From NCBI RefSeq assembly GCF_900496995.4, contig NC_044010.1:2418001-2482000 (forward strand): DNA of 64,000 nt. The letters are read 5' to 3'. Under the pieces are notes generated by a model. It made no database searches. It worked only from the letters and a program-made list of their open reading frames with translations, and was not told the DNA's origin. The translations under genes and the position numbers were made by a program. This DNA comes from Aquila chrysaetos chrysaetos. Lineage: Eukaryota; Chordata; Aves; Accipitriformes; Accipitridae. Below, one piece after another: positions 11,250-22,752 of this stretch; the stretch's first letter is position 1, and each line of letters begins with the position of its first letter.

Positions 11250-14200
11250 CCCACCATATGTACGACTGCGCACGGAAGGGAAAGCAATGGCCTAAACGTT
11301 TCAAGGGAATAACGGAAGCCAGGGAAGCGGGCTCCAACGAAAAGCAGGCTGAAATACAACATGGCTTTCCCTCGTCTCGGGCAGAGCAACCGTCAGCACA
11401 GATGCAAAATTTCCAGGCTCTGCTAAAGAGTTTGCTGTGGTGCCACATGGGAAACAGCCAAACTAGGAGTTGGCACGAAAACTGCAAGGATGCGCTCGCA
11501 AGGAGACGGCAAAAAGCGTTGAAACGGCGTGCTACTGAAAACCACAGCTGATGGGCTGCGGGAGGCACTGGAGACGTGGAGGAGGATGGAACTGTTAAGA
11601 CAGGAAGCAATGAATAACTTGGGAGATCGAGAGTAATAAAAATCGGCTGGCATTTAATAGTACACGGTGCAAGATTATGCATTGCGGGGATGAAAGCTAC
11701 CATTTCTGCTGTAAACCCTCAGCATTTCAGCAAAAGAGAGAAAGGACCTGGGCTATTTGCCTTTTGTAGGATTATCGGGACTCAGTAGAGGGGGGGGGAA
11801 AAAGCAAAACTTATCCCAGGACAGGCCAGTTGACATATTTCTAGTAGAGCTAAAAAAGTATTTACAAAACATTGGGGAAAAAATGCAACACATCTGTTAC
11901 ATTGTTTGTTCATACACAGTCAAGAAAGATGAATCAACACCTGCACACAGGCGGAGAAGAGCTGACCTTGTAAGAGGAAACTGAAAAGCTCCTCTTTGCA
12001 GAGCGAACACAAACAGACTTGCCTTCTTTCACCAACAAAGCCAAAGCTGAGCAGGAATATGGGTGGGTTAGTTTATTTATTTATTTATTTTTCTCTAACA
12101 GTGCACCATTGGGATAAATAACAGGAAACAAAAAGAGCTATTTAAATTAAAGGATAACATTGAGACAAGAATCAGATTCAAGGCAAGTTACCATCTTTTT
12201 GTCCGATGAGCTAATCATGAATTCTGAGCATCGCAGGAGGGGAATAAAACTAACGTTTCAAGATGGAGCTAGAAAAGAAAATAGGTAATACAATTGTCTG
12301 TGGTGGTACAGAGTTGGGCGTGAGGATCCAGGTCTCTCTCAACATTTTTTTCCTGTGTTTCTAAAACAAGAAAGAGAGATGGGGAACTCAAAATGAAGTA
12401 GTAGTGGAAATGACAGAGGCATAACCACCAGTAAGGAAATGTCTCACTTGGAGGTTAAAATAGTGAATGGTCTCGCCTCTTAAGAATATTTCTTCAGCAA
12501 TATTTCTGCCTCAAATATTATTGTCTTATGACAATAACTGATTATTTTGGACAGTATACTTTCTGTTGCCCCATGAGCAAACAGCAATTAAATTACATGT
12601 TGAAAAACATTTTCTATTTGTAATATTCATTAGATAACAATAAAGGCAAAAATAAACTGCAGCACATACTGCTATTACAGATGTTAAAGTATTAATAAAA
12701 GGTTCACACTTTACATTATTTGTTTACAAGTTCTTGTTCCACCAAAATGTTTGTAAAAACAAAGAGGTATCTCAAGTCTATCTTAAAGGATACCTGGAGT
12801 GTTTTCTGCCTCCTCTGATTTGCAGACCTTGAGTATTTGTCAGTGGAAGTGCAGCGCACTCTGCAGTGGATTTACACCTCCTGACAATACACTTGCTCTT
12901 TTTAATCGCTTTTCATTGGTCCCACAGAAGGGGTCCGTGGGATGGGCTTTTGAAACACCGTTTAAAGCCTGCTGGACCAGACTCCTGGGTAAGTTGCCGG
13001 AGCAAGGAGGAATGCATCTTTGAGTAATGAATGTCTTCGGAGAACGAGCCCATTTACCCCTGACGAGAGCCAGCCAGCCAGCCTTCTGCTATCCATCCGC
13101 CTGTGTCTGCGCAGTGGATTACTGTGCCGTGAGGATGGAAAAACGTGGAAACACGCAGCCCACCGGCGAGATGAGAGATTAAGAAGCATGGGTTACTGCT
13201 TGGGTGCTGTGGCCGCCAAGGTGGCTCCGACACGGGCCCAGACCCAGCTCCAGTCTTAACATTTAATACTTACTTAGGACTGACTTTCCCACTGTCAGCT
13301 GTAACTCCGAGTCTAGGGAGAGGTAATGGATGATCCCAATCTTTGCAAGCCATCCTTTCTCAGAGAGTGACTGGGATACAGACAAATTCCTGCCAAGAGG
13401 CAGCAAGCGGCGGCAGCCACGGGCCCCCTCTGCCCTTGGACAACCACCGACTCGCCCTTCTCCCACAGCTGCTCCATCCCTCATCTCTGCCCATGTCCCT
13501 CCCCTCCTGTCCTGTGGTATATACCCCCCTTCGGGATACACACCGCAGGACCTGCTTCAAAGGGTTTCCAAAGAGAGGATGGGGAAGGAAGAGGGACCAA
13601 ATGGCTCCTGGCATGGCAGTGTGACAGGGGGAAGAAGAGTCTGGGAGCTGCCAAAACAAAGGCTAGTACGGAGTTTTATGAACACACTGCAACTTGTTCA
13701 TTTTAATCCAGTAAATAGGGCAGCAAATTTGGCAGAAGAAACACACTTAAAAACTTGTAAGTCAGCTCAGTGACCTGGCACTGTCAGATTAGTTTCCTTA
13801 CGTGATGCATTGCTGAACGTAATGTGTCATTATAAATCTTGGTTGGTACAGCTGTTAAAGCCATAAAGTGAAGCAGAGTTATTAATACATGGTAGTAGTA
13901 GCTGTCATGCTCCATTCTGTAATTGAGCATCAAATCTGCAGTTGGGAAACTCTTCTTTTTTGTCTGACATGTGGAGTAACTGCATGTCTGCAGATGCTGA
14001 GAGCGTGGAGACAGGTAGGAACATCCCACTCACACGCAACTGTGGTGAAATCCTCCTGTAGAGCATCAAGGGTGAGCCCCTTTCTCTGCTGCTAGCTGCC
14101 TTTACTAGCCTTTGAGGTTTACTGTGGGGAGATGCGGCAATCCTTCCTCCCGATACATGGATAAAAGTAGACATGTGAAGTCCAGTATAGACACGCAGAG

Positions 14201-17200
14201 TGTATTAATGCAGGGAACAGCAGTTTTTCAAAAATCTCTGGTTAAATTTGCCACTAGAAGCATAGCGACAGCTGGGAAGTGCCTGCTCCAAGGGATGAGA
14301 TACTACCGTGTAGGGCTTCCCAGCTCCCACCAAGTTCTGAGCTCAGCAAAAGCCGAGAGACACTCCTTCTCCAAGGGGCAAGCAATGCCACCAGGTCCCT
14401 TCACTAGCAGGACCCGTGCGAAGTGGGAGCTCCAAGTTCCTGCTGCATTTAGATGTGAGCCCAGAGTCGCTGTCTCTCACGAATGTCTTTTTGAAGATGT
14501 CCCTACCCGTTAGCCCTTCTGCTGCTTTGCTGAGTGCCACCTCTGGCAACTCGGGCTGTGGGCTGCAGACTCCTCTTCTCACGAACCCTCTGACGTACAC
14601 GCTCAAAACTGCTTAAAAGCCTGAAGGAACGGAGCCACTTGAATATGTGACGAAGTGCACAGGCCAAATTCTTCCAGGAGGGAAGAGGTGGTTCCACCTC
14701 CGCCCAGGCCCCTGGCACTTTTGCTTTCACAGCCAGAGACTCAGTTTTGCCGATCCGGTTGTGCTGTGAGGCTCCCAGCCCAGGGAAGGCCGGCATTTTC
14801 TTTTCCCTTACAAAGTAGCAGGGCAGACACACGCTGAGATGGAATGCACTCGCTGGAGCGAGTGGGCAGCGGCCCGTCATCTGACTTGTTTTTTCCTTGC
14901 ACCTGAGCTCGCCCCAACTGCTTAATTAGTCACATGGTTTCCTGGAACCCGGGGGAGAGCAAACTGTCAAAAATTTTGGTGGCGGAGGAGAAGAAGACTA
15001 CAAAGACTGAAGGGGGAGGCGGAGGTGGGGGGAGGACAAGGGTTTGCAAATCAGACTGAAAAAAATATTTACTCTAATTTGGGAGTCGTGAGCAAAGTCG
15101 GGACGCATCGCCTCTGGCTGCAGGTGGCAAAAGCAGCAAAGGGGAGTACAGAGAAAGAGCGAGGTTGCTTAGGGAGTGCAGCCTCAGTCATGCGAAGCTC
15201 TTCAGTGCCGAGCTGCCGGTGGGCTCTGCCCCATGGATTTCCCCCACTACAGGTTTTCACTTTGAAATCACATCTTTTTCACGTTCCCTCATCATCCAAG
15301 GCTCTAGGAACCAGTGTGGAGGAGTGTAGTGGTCACACCGCGACTGGACCAACCCCCTGGGAGTCTGCATCTGCGAGCTCTGCCTCTTGACTCTGCCACT
15401 GGTTTTAGCTGCAGAGGCAACTAAATTTGCCCCTGCAAATTCACAGATTTGAAGGCTAACAGAGATGATTGACCATCTTTTAGTACTTGTATAATCCCTG
15501 TATAATATAATCCTGCTGTAAAATTCATAGCTCGTTCAATAACATGCACTTGCCTGCAGACTTTCTTCAAATTGCTTGACACGGATAACCCAGTGCTTCC
15601 CCACGGTAGTTTGCTGCAGTTGTTAACTGCTTTCATGGCTAAAGGTCCACACACAGTTTGTTCTGGTTTTAATTTCCACCTGTCTTTCTTTTCAGTATGC
15701 TTTTTTCCCGCTAGATTATAGGGGCTGTTATCGAAAACTTGTATGAATTCTTCAAGACTTTTTCAGTAGGCCCTTTATTTCTAGCTGGTGGCAATGGCAA
15801 CTGGAAAGGAGGTTTTGCACAGGTAATGCAGTTCCATAGCTTAGAATAATCTAAACGAGAGCTGTCAGAGACTCTTCATCCTCAGATGCACCGTCACACT
15901 CTTTCCTTTGGGTCAGGTTTATGCCATTTAAAACTAATCCATCCAAAGAGGGGATCTGCCTTTGGCTGGGGCAGCTTGCCAGCCGGGCCGCCACACAATC
16001 ACACAGGCGCTAGGGCAAGCACGAGAGATGAGGCAGGATGATGGCAAACTTTAAGCTGCGGTGGACTGGCCCTCTCAAAAGCCTTGGGGCCCATCTCAAC
16101 TACAAAGAGCCATCTTAGCCTGCTCGGTGGGCCACCAGCACCGCATGGAAACTGTACAGCTCTGGAAGCCGCTGTCCCACTGTCCATCTCCCAGCGAGTC
16201 TGGCAACTGGTGCGTGCTCCCTGCTGGCACTGGCGAGGGAGTCCTTGACGAGCAGGATCTCTGTGGTGGCCCATCCCTTCTGCGGCGTGACAGCAGCTCC
16301 CCGCTACCCCAGCTCCATCCGCCTCTCCGGCGGGAAGGGGATAGCAATCTCCCTTCCCACCAGGTTTCCGTCTCACCTTATCAAGTCCGAGGCGACCGTC
16401 GGTCTCACCTCCTCCGCGGCCAGCTGACATCCTGCAAGGATCCAAGAGGCCCTTGCAGACCTTTTTTGCAACAGTTTTGCCCACAGCTGTCTCTTACAGA
16501 GCTGCGCTACAACAGTCCTCCCAGCGACAGATAATCAGCACTTTCAGGCTCTCTTAACTCATACAGGGGAGGTAGGGTAAGGTTACGCATCCCACATGAG
16601 GCGATAGCTTTACCATAGCTCTTTCTAATGAAATCTGACATTTTACCTCTTGCTCAGAAACCTGCAAAGTCCGGCCTATGCTGGGGAAAACTTGCAGCTA
16701 CGTGGTAGAGATCCCTTTGGACAAAAAGGCTTGAGGAGGAAGCGAAGTGTTGGCGTCTCTGGAGACAAGAAGGAAAAGCTGTGTCTGGTCATGTGTTGGG
16801 TGGTAATGTTTTGCACAGGCGTCCTGCTAAGAGCTAAGGGAGAGTGTCCTTATCTACGGGAGGAAAAGCAAGTGTTCTGTCTCCTTTCGCCATAGAAGAG
16901 ACCTGAACCTTATGATGGGCAGAAAAAAAGTGGCTGTGCCATAGTCTTCAGTGGTGTCACATGTAACAAACCTTGGAATTATCAGAAGATATGATGCCTC
17001 TTGTCTACGCTGCATCAGATTTCAGTGCTGGATGCAAGTCATAGCTCAGTTAATGGTAAGAGATCAGAATAGAAATCTGGATTTAGTTACAATCCACGTT
17101 TTGCAGTTCAAAATCTACTCATTGCATGAGAGCTACTATAAAACAGAGGAGCGGGGCAGTTTTCAAGCCGGGCCAGACATTTGATTTTCAGTGGCAAGAG

Positions 17201-18240
17201 CCTATTCAGACGTTGCAAACGAGGCCAGTAAGGAATTATTTGGCCTGGCTTCCAGTTTAGGTTGAAATGGGAAGTGTAACCAGTTCATAACCTGTGACAT
17301 TAAAAAGGTTCTTGCAGTTTGAGTCCTGAATGAGAAGCCTCAATCTAGAAAGAGTTAGGGCCAACTGCTGTCAGCTTTCTTCTGCGTGCTGACTGCGCTC
17401 CCACTTAGGTGGATGCGGCCACGTAACAGACCGTAGCAGCAAGCTGATGCCTTTCCCAGCAGACTTTCCATGTGCTTGCTTTCCCGTAGGGAAACTCGGC
17501 TCAGACGGAGAATCCCGCTCGCGGTGACCGCCCTACAAAGCAGCCAGGGATCGCACAGTAAGGGAAGGCTCCTCACAGCCCCGCTGTTTGGTTTTAATCT
17601 CCAAGCCGGTGATTCACAACCTGGAATCTGGATCCCGGCGTGGCTTCCCAGGTAACCGCTCCTCTAGGCCTCCTTTCCGCACCACGCTTGCCATTGGCAT
17701 CGCAGGACGACTCTGAGGGGTAAGGATAGCAGAAATCGGATTTGGAAGCTGGGACGTTGGGTTTTCCTGTGGTCGCTGTGCTCACCTCTGATCTGTCTGT
17801 ATCTGTTCGAACACCCAGGAGGCTGCAGTGAAGCAAACTCCTGGCACTCGTCTCAAAAGAGCAGCCCACTGACTCCGTGCAGTTACTAGAAAACCACTCT
17901 GAGAGTGTCAGAGAGCCGTTTCTACCTCATCTCCAAAAAAAAAATAAAATTGTCAATGCAAACCACACACATGGGAGCAAACGGGGGCCTCAAACCCACA
18001 AGATTAACTTAAAAAATAATGGGATTTTAATAACAACGTATTGGGAGATTCTTTAGTGGTATGTACTTGTTTTCTGAGCGCTTGTAAGCAGACAGGACAG
18101 GGAGGTGGGAGACCCCTCGACTTTAACAAGGACGAGGCGAGCCAGACACTTGCGGATGGGGAGGGGAGAGCATTGCCCCGGTACTCACAGATGTGCGAGG
18201 ATTTTTATGGAAATCGTGACTTAAATAAGTAAAGGGAAAA
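11250..18240. other. Intergenic region between TENT5C and DUSP12 (divergent promoters)
   Basis: No gene, RNA or transposon is supported in this 7 kb. Several short open frames occur on both strands, for example about 11.1-11.7 kb and 16.0-16.5 kb. They overlap each other, lack splice context and resemble no family I know. Local features are a G run at 11790-11798, a (TTTA)n tract at 12072-12092 and a GC-richer block at about 13.3-16.5 kb. It may hold regulatory DNA for either gene, but I see no decisive motif. Confidence 0.6.
12072..12092. repeat. (TTTA)n microsatellite
   Basis: About five tandem TTTA units are followed by extra T, in the TENT5C-DUSP12 intergenic region. Confidence 0.8.
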
Positions 18241-18299
18241 GCAAGCGGTGCCCGGACATCACTTCCCAGGTTTCTCCTGCCGGTCAAGGCCGCCGGCCT

Positions 18300-18464
18300 G
18301 CCCCGGTTCCCAGCAGGAACGGCCACAGCCGCCATCGACAAGGCCGGCCCCGCCGTCGCCATGGCAACACCGACCCTCGGCAGCCGCCATCTTGGGAGCG
18401 GCGGCGGCGGCTGCGCCGCCATCTTGGGGGCGGCACCCCGCTCAGCCGCGGCGGCTCCGCCGCC
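18300..18464 (+). promoter_or_regulatory. DUSP12: DUSP12 CpG-island promoter with X-box and tandem YY1-type sites
   Basis: The sequence holds GTCGCCATGGCAAC at 18355-18368, an exact fit to the RFX X-box pattern GTNRCC-N2-RGYAAC. Two copies of GCCGCCATCTTGG, at 18383-18395 and 18415-18427, match the reverse complement of the YY1 consensus. There is no TATA box. YY1 sites of this kind commonly sit at the start of TATA-less housekeeping genes, which suggests transcription starts near 18380-18430, close to the ATG. The CpG-rich block runs to about 19240. Confidence 0.6.
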
Positions 18465-18757
18465 ATGTCGGTGGTTCCCGGTTGCCGGGGCGGCGGCGGC
18501 GGGATGGTGCCGGTCCTACCGGGGCTCTACGTGGGCGGCGCGGAATCGTGCTCGTCCCCGGAGTCGCTGTCGGCGGCGGGGGTGGTGGCGGTGCTAACGG
18601 TGGAGGCGGAGGAGGAGGAGGAACCGCCGCCGGGGATGCGGGCCATGCACGTCCGGGCGCGGGACGAGCCCGGCGCCGACCTGCTGAGCCGCCTGGACGA
18701 CTGCGCCGCCTTCATCGACGCGGCGAGGGCGGACGGCGGCGCCGTCCTCGTCCGCTG
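18465..18757 (+). CDS. DUSP12: DUSP12 coding exon 1
   Basis: This exon encodes residues 1-97 and two bases of C98. It is extremely GC-rich and contains a run of five glutamates followed by three prolines (49-56) in the catalytic domain, and D67. The donor is CTG|GTGAGG. The last full codon, CGC, gives R97 where the family has histidine. Confidence 0.9.
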
Positions 18758-21700
18758 GTGAGGGCCGGGGCGGCGGGCCGGCCGTCGTGTGTCCCGTCCC
18801 CCCGGGAGACGTTCCTCTACGGCCGGCCCGTCCTTTCCTTTCCTGTCCTGTCCTTGCCTTGCAGCCGGGCCGGGGTGAGCCGCAGCGTGGCCGTGGTGAC
18901 CGCCTACCTCATGAAGAAGGAGGGACTCGGCTGGGAGGAGGCTTACGCCGTCGTCAGGACCGCCAAACCCGACGCCGAGTGGGTCCCCGGCCCCTGCCCG
19001 CCGTCCTCCGTTCCGGGCCCGGCGCCTCCTCACCCCGCTCTCCTCTCGCCCTCCGCCGCAGGGTGAACCCGGGTTTCCAAGGGCAGCTGAAGCTCTACGA
19101 AGCCATGGGCTGCGCCGTAGACAGCAGCAGCGCCTTCTACAAGCGGTACCGGCTGCAGATGCTCACGGAGAGGTACCCCGGTGAGTTGGGGAGCGGCGGG
19201 GGCCGAGCTGGGCACGGGGAGCACCGGCCTTGAGCCGGGGTGGGTGCTGGGAGCGAAGCTTGGGGCAGTTTCCTAAGGAGGGTGGTCCCGGGAGGGACCG
19301 GTCTGTCCTAGAAATGAACGCAGAAGGCCGTGTCAGAGGAGGTTGGCTTCGAGTATCGCCCTCGGAGCAGCCGAGCCTTGAGTTGGCTAGCCAAACGTTC
19401 GTACCGGCCCTAGAGAATTGCTGCTCATCGGTGGGGGAAAAAAGTGTCTTTGAGAGATGCCTGAGAAATAAGATCCGTAAGGAACTGTTCTCTTTAGCAA
19501 AACGCAGAAATGGTAAAGGTCAGTTTGAGAAGTTTCCTGATTTTTATGTACCTGGCTAAGCAAACTTAACATCCTCTAAAAAGAAGTCGACGAAAGTAAA
19601 AAAATAGCAAGTGCAAAACTGAGATGAAGTTGAAATCAAGGCATGAAGTAAATTTTCATACTTTAATTTGCCAAAGAGTGACTGTAGTAGATATGTGTGC
19701 GTATGCGTAATTTTATAATGAAATAATAACCCGTAGCTTTTTTGCAAGATCTGTGTTGCATATTCAGCGTGACAGCGCTCTCTCCCTTCATGCATCACTC
19801 TCCTTAGCAGTTCCCATTCACAAGCTGACTTTCTGTATTGTGCGCACTAAAAGATTGGCAGAACAGTTCTAACTCCTCCTCTGCCTTTACTTTCTCTTTA
19901 AGTAAGAACATAAAGCAAAAGGCAACTATTTTACCATTGCTGAGGCCAAAGTCTAGATCCCAGTTCCTTGCATTAAGCAAATCCCGATCTTAGGTGTGGT
20001 GGGATGAGGCTCTTTCATTTTTAGCTTATCTAATGGAATTGGTGAGTGGGCAAATGAATGCAAAGAATGTGGCTTCTGCATGCTGTGACTGGGGCAGAGG
20101 CGCAGTGCTGTCTTGTCCCATGGAAATGGCAGCGTGACTGCGTTGATCTGATTCACAACTTGGTACTGACCTCCCTCTGCAGAACTTCAAGACTTGCCCC
20201 GAGAAGTCTTTGCTGTTGATCCAACCAATATATGTCAAACTCCGAACACAGAGGTTCTCTACAGGTGCAGGAAATGCAGGTACTGAACCTTTTCTATTTC
20301 TCCATAAAATGTCATTTTGAAATTGACCCAAGAGAAAAATAGCCCAGGTAAATCAATGGGCGTGTCATTATTGTCAGGACAGGGATGAGCTCTTGCCAAA
20401 GTACCATACCATGTGTGCCACAAAAAATCAGACAAATAAAAGTATCTTATGAAATACAAACCTTTTTGTTCCTTGAAGTTGTGCAGCACTTGTGCAGCCT
20501 AACCTGCTGTGTTCTGTAGGCAGGCATAATTCTGCTTGGCTCTGTGAAGTTGCTTGCTCTGAAACTGTAACTTCTAGTTTGTTTTTGACAATCGGTTTCT
20601 CCAGAAGCAGCTTCTGGTAGATTTTGGGGTTTACTGCATTTTAACTACCTTTTATGGATTGCTTAAAGTGAAATTGAATAATCCTGCTATTTCCCAGCTG
20701 TAGGTTTCTTCAAGTATGTGAGTGTAGAGTTAAAGTTTTAGTAGGCAGGAATTGTTTGAAAATAGATCTATATAAAAGGCGGCATATAGCTGTGGGGCAG
20801 AGCCCAAACCGACACAAATCATTAGATTTGTTAGACTTTTAGACTAAATTAAAAAAATGTAGGATTTGTAATCCTGTTCACTCACTCACTGTCAAGAGGT
20901 CCATGTCCCTGCTTTCTATTGTCTGTAGGTTTTCCCAGTAAAAAACCAACTATTTTACTTCTTTTTTTTCCCCCGTTTGTCACGGAGGGCAGGCGCGCTC
21001 TGTTCCGTGGTTCCAGCATTTTGTCCCACGTGGAAGGAAGCGGACCGACAGCCTTTGCCCACAAGAGGATAACAGACTCTGCTCAGCTCTGTGGCGATAG
21101 CCGCGAAAAGTGTACCTCTTACTTCACCGAGCCTGTGCAGTGGATGGAGCCAGCGTTGCTCGGAGTAATGGAAGGACAGGTGAAGGGGAGCACGTGCTTT
21201 ATTTTTTGGATGTTGTTTTTTTGCAAAGGCAGAACAAACTGTTTCTGTTTCCTGATGTGAAAGCCCCCACGTGAAGACCTAGGTCTCCCAGCCTTTCTGG
21301 TGTGAATTTTGCAGCTTATGAACAGGTTCTTAAATGTTAAATAGCCTTTTATAAGGAAATGAGCTGGTGATCTCGTTGGACTGAGAACACGAGCCAGAGT
21401 GTGGGACAGGGTTTATCTGCTGTTTGTTTTTAGTATGAGAAAAGAGTTTGCGGGACTTAGAAAACCTGTTGTGGTCTCCGGCTGACTGTCCCGGAACCAC
21501 AGCGGGTCTGAGCAACTGCATTTCCATATCCCTTCCCTTCTGCCAGCACAGCTGGCCCAGCACAGCCCGGGGCTACGCAGCCATGCCAGTTTAGCTTTTT
21601 TGCCCATTTTTCAGCCCATTTACCTTCTGTGGAGCGTGACAAGGGAAGGAGCTGGCTCAGCGCAGGTTGCCACAATTGAATGTACCCCAGAAGTACCTTT

Positions 21701-21917
21701 TAAATAGCCCTGCATCCGCGTGTGCTTTAGACTGGGTCGTCTGTTTTTCTTGCAGCTTCTGTGTCCGAAATGCACGTCGAAGCTGGGCTCCTTCAGCTGG
21801 CGGGGTGAGCAGTGTTCCTGTGGCCGCTGGGTGACGCCTGCCTTCCAGATCCACAAAAGCCGAGTGGACGAAGTGAGGACGCTGCCAGGTGGTAACTTCC
21901 AAACTGCCAAAACCTGA
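18465..21917 (+). CDS. DUSP12: DUSP12, dual-specificity phosphatase 12 (six coding exons, 323 aa)
   Basis: Coding exons are 18465-18757, 18865-18978, 19062-19180, 20183-20279, 20993-21179 and 21756-21917, all with GT-AG introns and matching phases. DUSP12 is an atypical dual-specificity phosphatase with an N-terminal catalytic domain (about residues 14-150) and a C-terminal zinc-binding domain, linked to ribosome biogenesis, cell cycle and stress resistance. The presumed general acid is D67, in ARDEPGADLL. The signature loop reads R97-C98-R-A-G-V-S-R104-S, so the nucleophile and arginine are present but the usual histidine before the cysteine is arginine. Zinc ligands are visible as C204-x2-C207, C248, C273-x2-C276 and C290-x-C292. 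The protein is 17 residues shorter than human (340), mainly at the two ends. The MVPVLPGLYVGG region aligns with the start of the human catalytic domain; the exact initiator is less certain. Confidence 0.93.
18865..18978 (+). CDS. DUSP12: DUSP12 coding exon 2
   Basis: This exon completes the phosphatase loop, C98-R-A-G-V-S-R104-S-V, and the following helix. The acceptor is TTGCAG after a C/T-rich tract. The donor GTGGGT follows GCCGA. The introns on either side are only 107 and 83 nt. Confidence 0.88.
19062..19180 (+). CDS. DUSP12: DUSP12 coding exon 3
   Basis: This exon encodes VNPGFQGQLKLYEAMG and the linker to RYPG, matching the end of the human catalytic domain. The acceptor is CCGCAG and the donor is CCCG|GTGAGT. 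Confidence 0.92.
19181..20182 (+). other. DUSP12: DUSP12 intron 3
   Basis: This 1.0 kb intron is GC-rich at its start, inside the CpG island, then AT-rich. No repeat or embedded gene is recognised. Confidence 0.85.
20183..20279 (+). CDS. DUSP12: DUSP12 coding exon 4
   Basis: This exon encodes ELQDLPREVFAVDPTN and ends in YRCRKC, the first zinc-ligand pair (C204, C207). The acceptor is CTCTGCAG and the donor is TGCAG|GTACTG. Confidence 0.93.
20280..20992 (+). other. DUSP12: DUSP12 intron 4
   Basis: This 0.7 kb AT-rich intron ends in a strong pyrimidine tract. Nothing else is recognised. Confidence 0.85.
20993..21179 (+). CDS. DUSP12: DUSP12 coding exon 5
   Basis: This exon encodes the core of the zinc-binding domain, including EGSGPTAFAHKR, C248 in CTSYF, and EPVQWMEPALLGVMEGQ, all closely matching human. 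The donor is CAG|GTGAAG. Confidence 0.95.
21756..21917 (+). CDS. DUSP12: DUSP12 coding exon 6, with stop
   Basis: The acceptor is CTTGCAG. The exon encodes LLCPKC and GEQCSCGRWVTPAFQIHK, the last zinc-ligand pairs, and ends with a divergent tail GGNFQTAKT and TGA at 21915-21917. Confidence 0.95.
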   Translation, partial: LLCPKCTSKLGSFSWRGEQCSCGRWVTPAFQIHKSRVDEVRTLPGGNFQTAKT

Positions 21918-22495
21918 ACTCGTCGCTTCTCTCGATGGGTTTCTTAAGGTCTGCAGAGAACTGCTGGCTAGTCCATGGTTGCCAGGAGCGAGCTTGTGAC
22001 TTCCACCTCTTTGTAATGCAGTGGGATTACTTGGAACATCTGCTCTATTCGAGCTTGCTGTATCTCTAATATATATAATATATAAAAGAGCAAAATAATT
22101 CCTTCAAAGAGGTGTTACACAGTGGTCAAATATGTACAAAAATACCCGAATGTCATGTTTTTAGCATATTCTCACTTCATCTGTTGCTATTTAGAGAAGG
22201 TCTCGACTCCTTATTTAAAAGGAATGCCAACATGTTACTTTCAGGCTGTGGCCAGCAGTGCTGCTTGTCTTCCGATCCAAAGTTCCAAGTGGTTTGTCTG
22301 AAGCAGGCAGCTGAGATTGTAGGAGGTGCATTCCACATCATGAGGTACGCGGCAAGGAAATATTTTAAGGCTTGGCCAAGTGCCATAAAATGGTACAATT
22401 ACAATTGTTGCATGAGCATGCATGGCAGCTACTAGCAGTGAAAGGGAAGTTTACAGTTATACTTTCATTGTAATAAAAGTAGTCCTAAAAATATC
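21918..22495 (+). other. DUSP12: DUSP12 3' UTR
   Basis: The region from the stop codon to just past the first good plus-strand AATAAA (22472-22477) is AT-rich, with a short TA-rich tract at about 22068-22084. The cleavage site is inferred. Confidence 0.7.
22472..22477 (+). terminator. DUSP12: DUSP12 poly(A) signal AATAAA
   Basis: A canonical AATAAA lies 555 nt after the stop codon on the plus strand. No other canonical hexamer is seen between the stop and here. Confidence 0.65.
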
Positions 22496-22752
22496 CGCCA
22501 CAAGAATATTTACTACATTGTAACTTTTATGTAATATCTGAGGAGATTATGCAAGCTGTACTGGAATAGGAGAACTGAAGTAAAGTGTCCCTGCCAAATT
22601 GCTGCTTACAGGTTCAAAGAAATCCCTAAAATGATGAAGTAAGATTTTAAGCAAGCTGTGAGCTTTCCTGATGGCATGCTGTGTACACCACTATGGCACA
22701 GGTTTGGTTTGACATAAGAAAACAGGACAGATAAGACCTACTTTAAATCAAT

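Noticed and set aside
10870-11703. 277-codon open frame on the minus strand over the TENT5C CpG island
   Set aside because: GC-rich DNA lacks stop codons. The translation is low-complexity Pro/Arg/Ser without domain or splice context, and it overlaps open frames on the other strand.
15999-16534. Overlapping 157-161 codon frames on both strands in the intergenic region
   Set aside because: Both strands are open over the same interval, which is a sign of composition rather than coding, and neither resembles a known protein.
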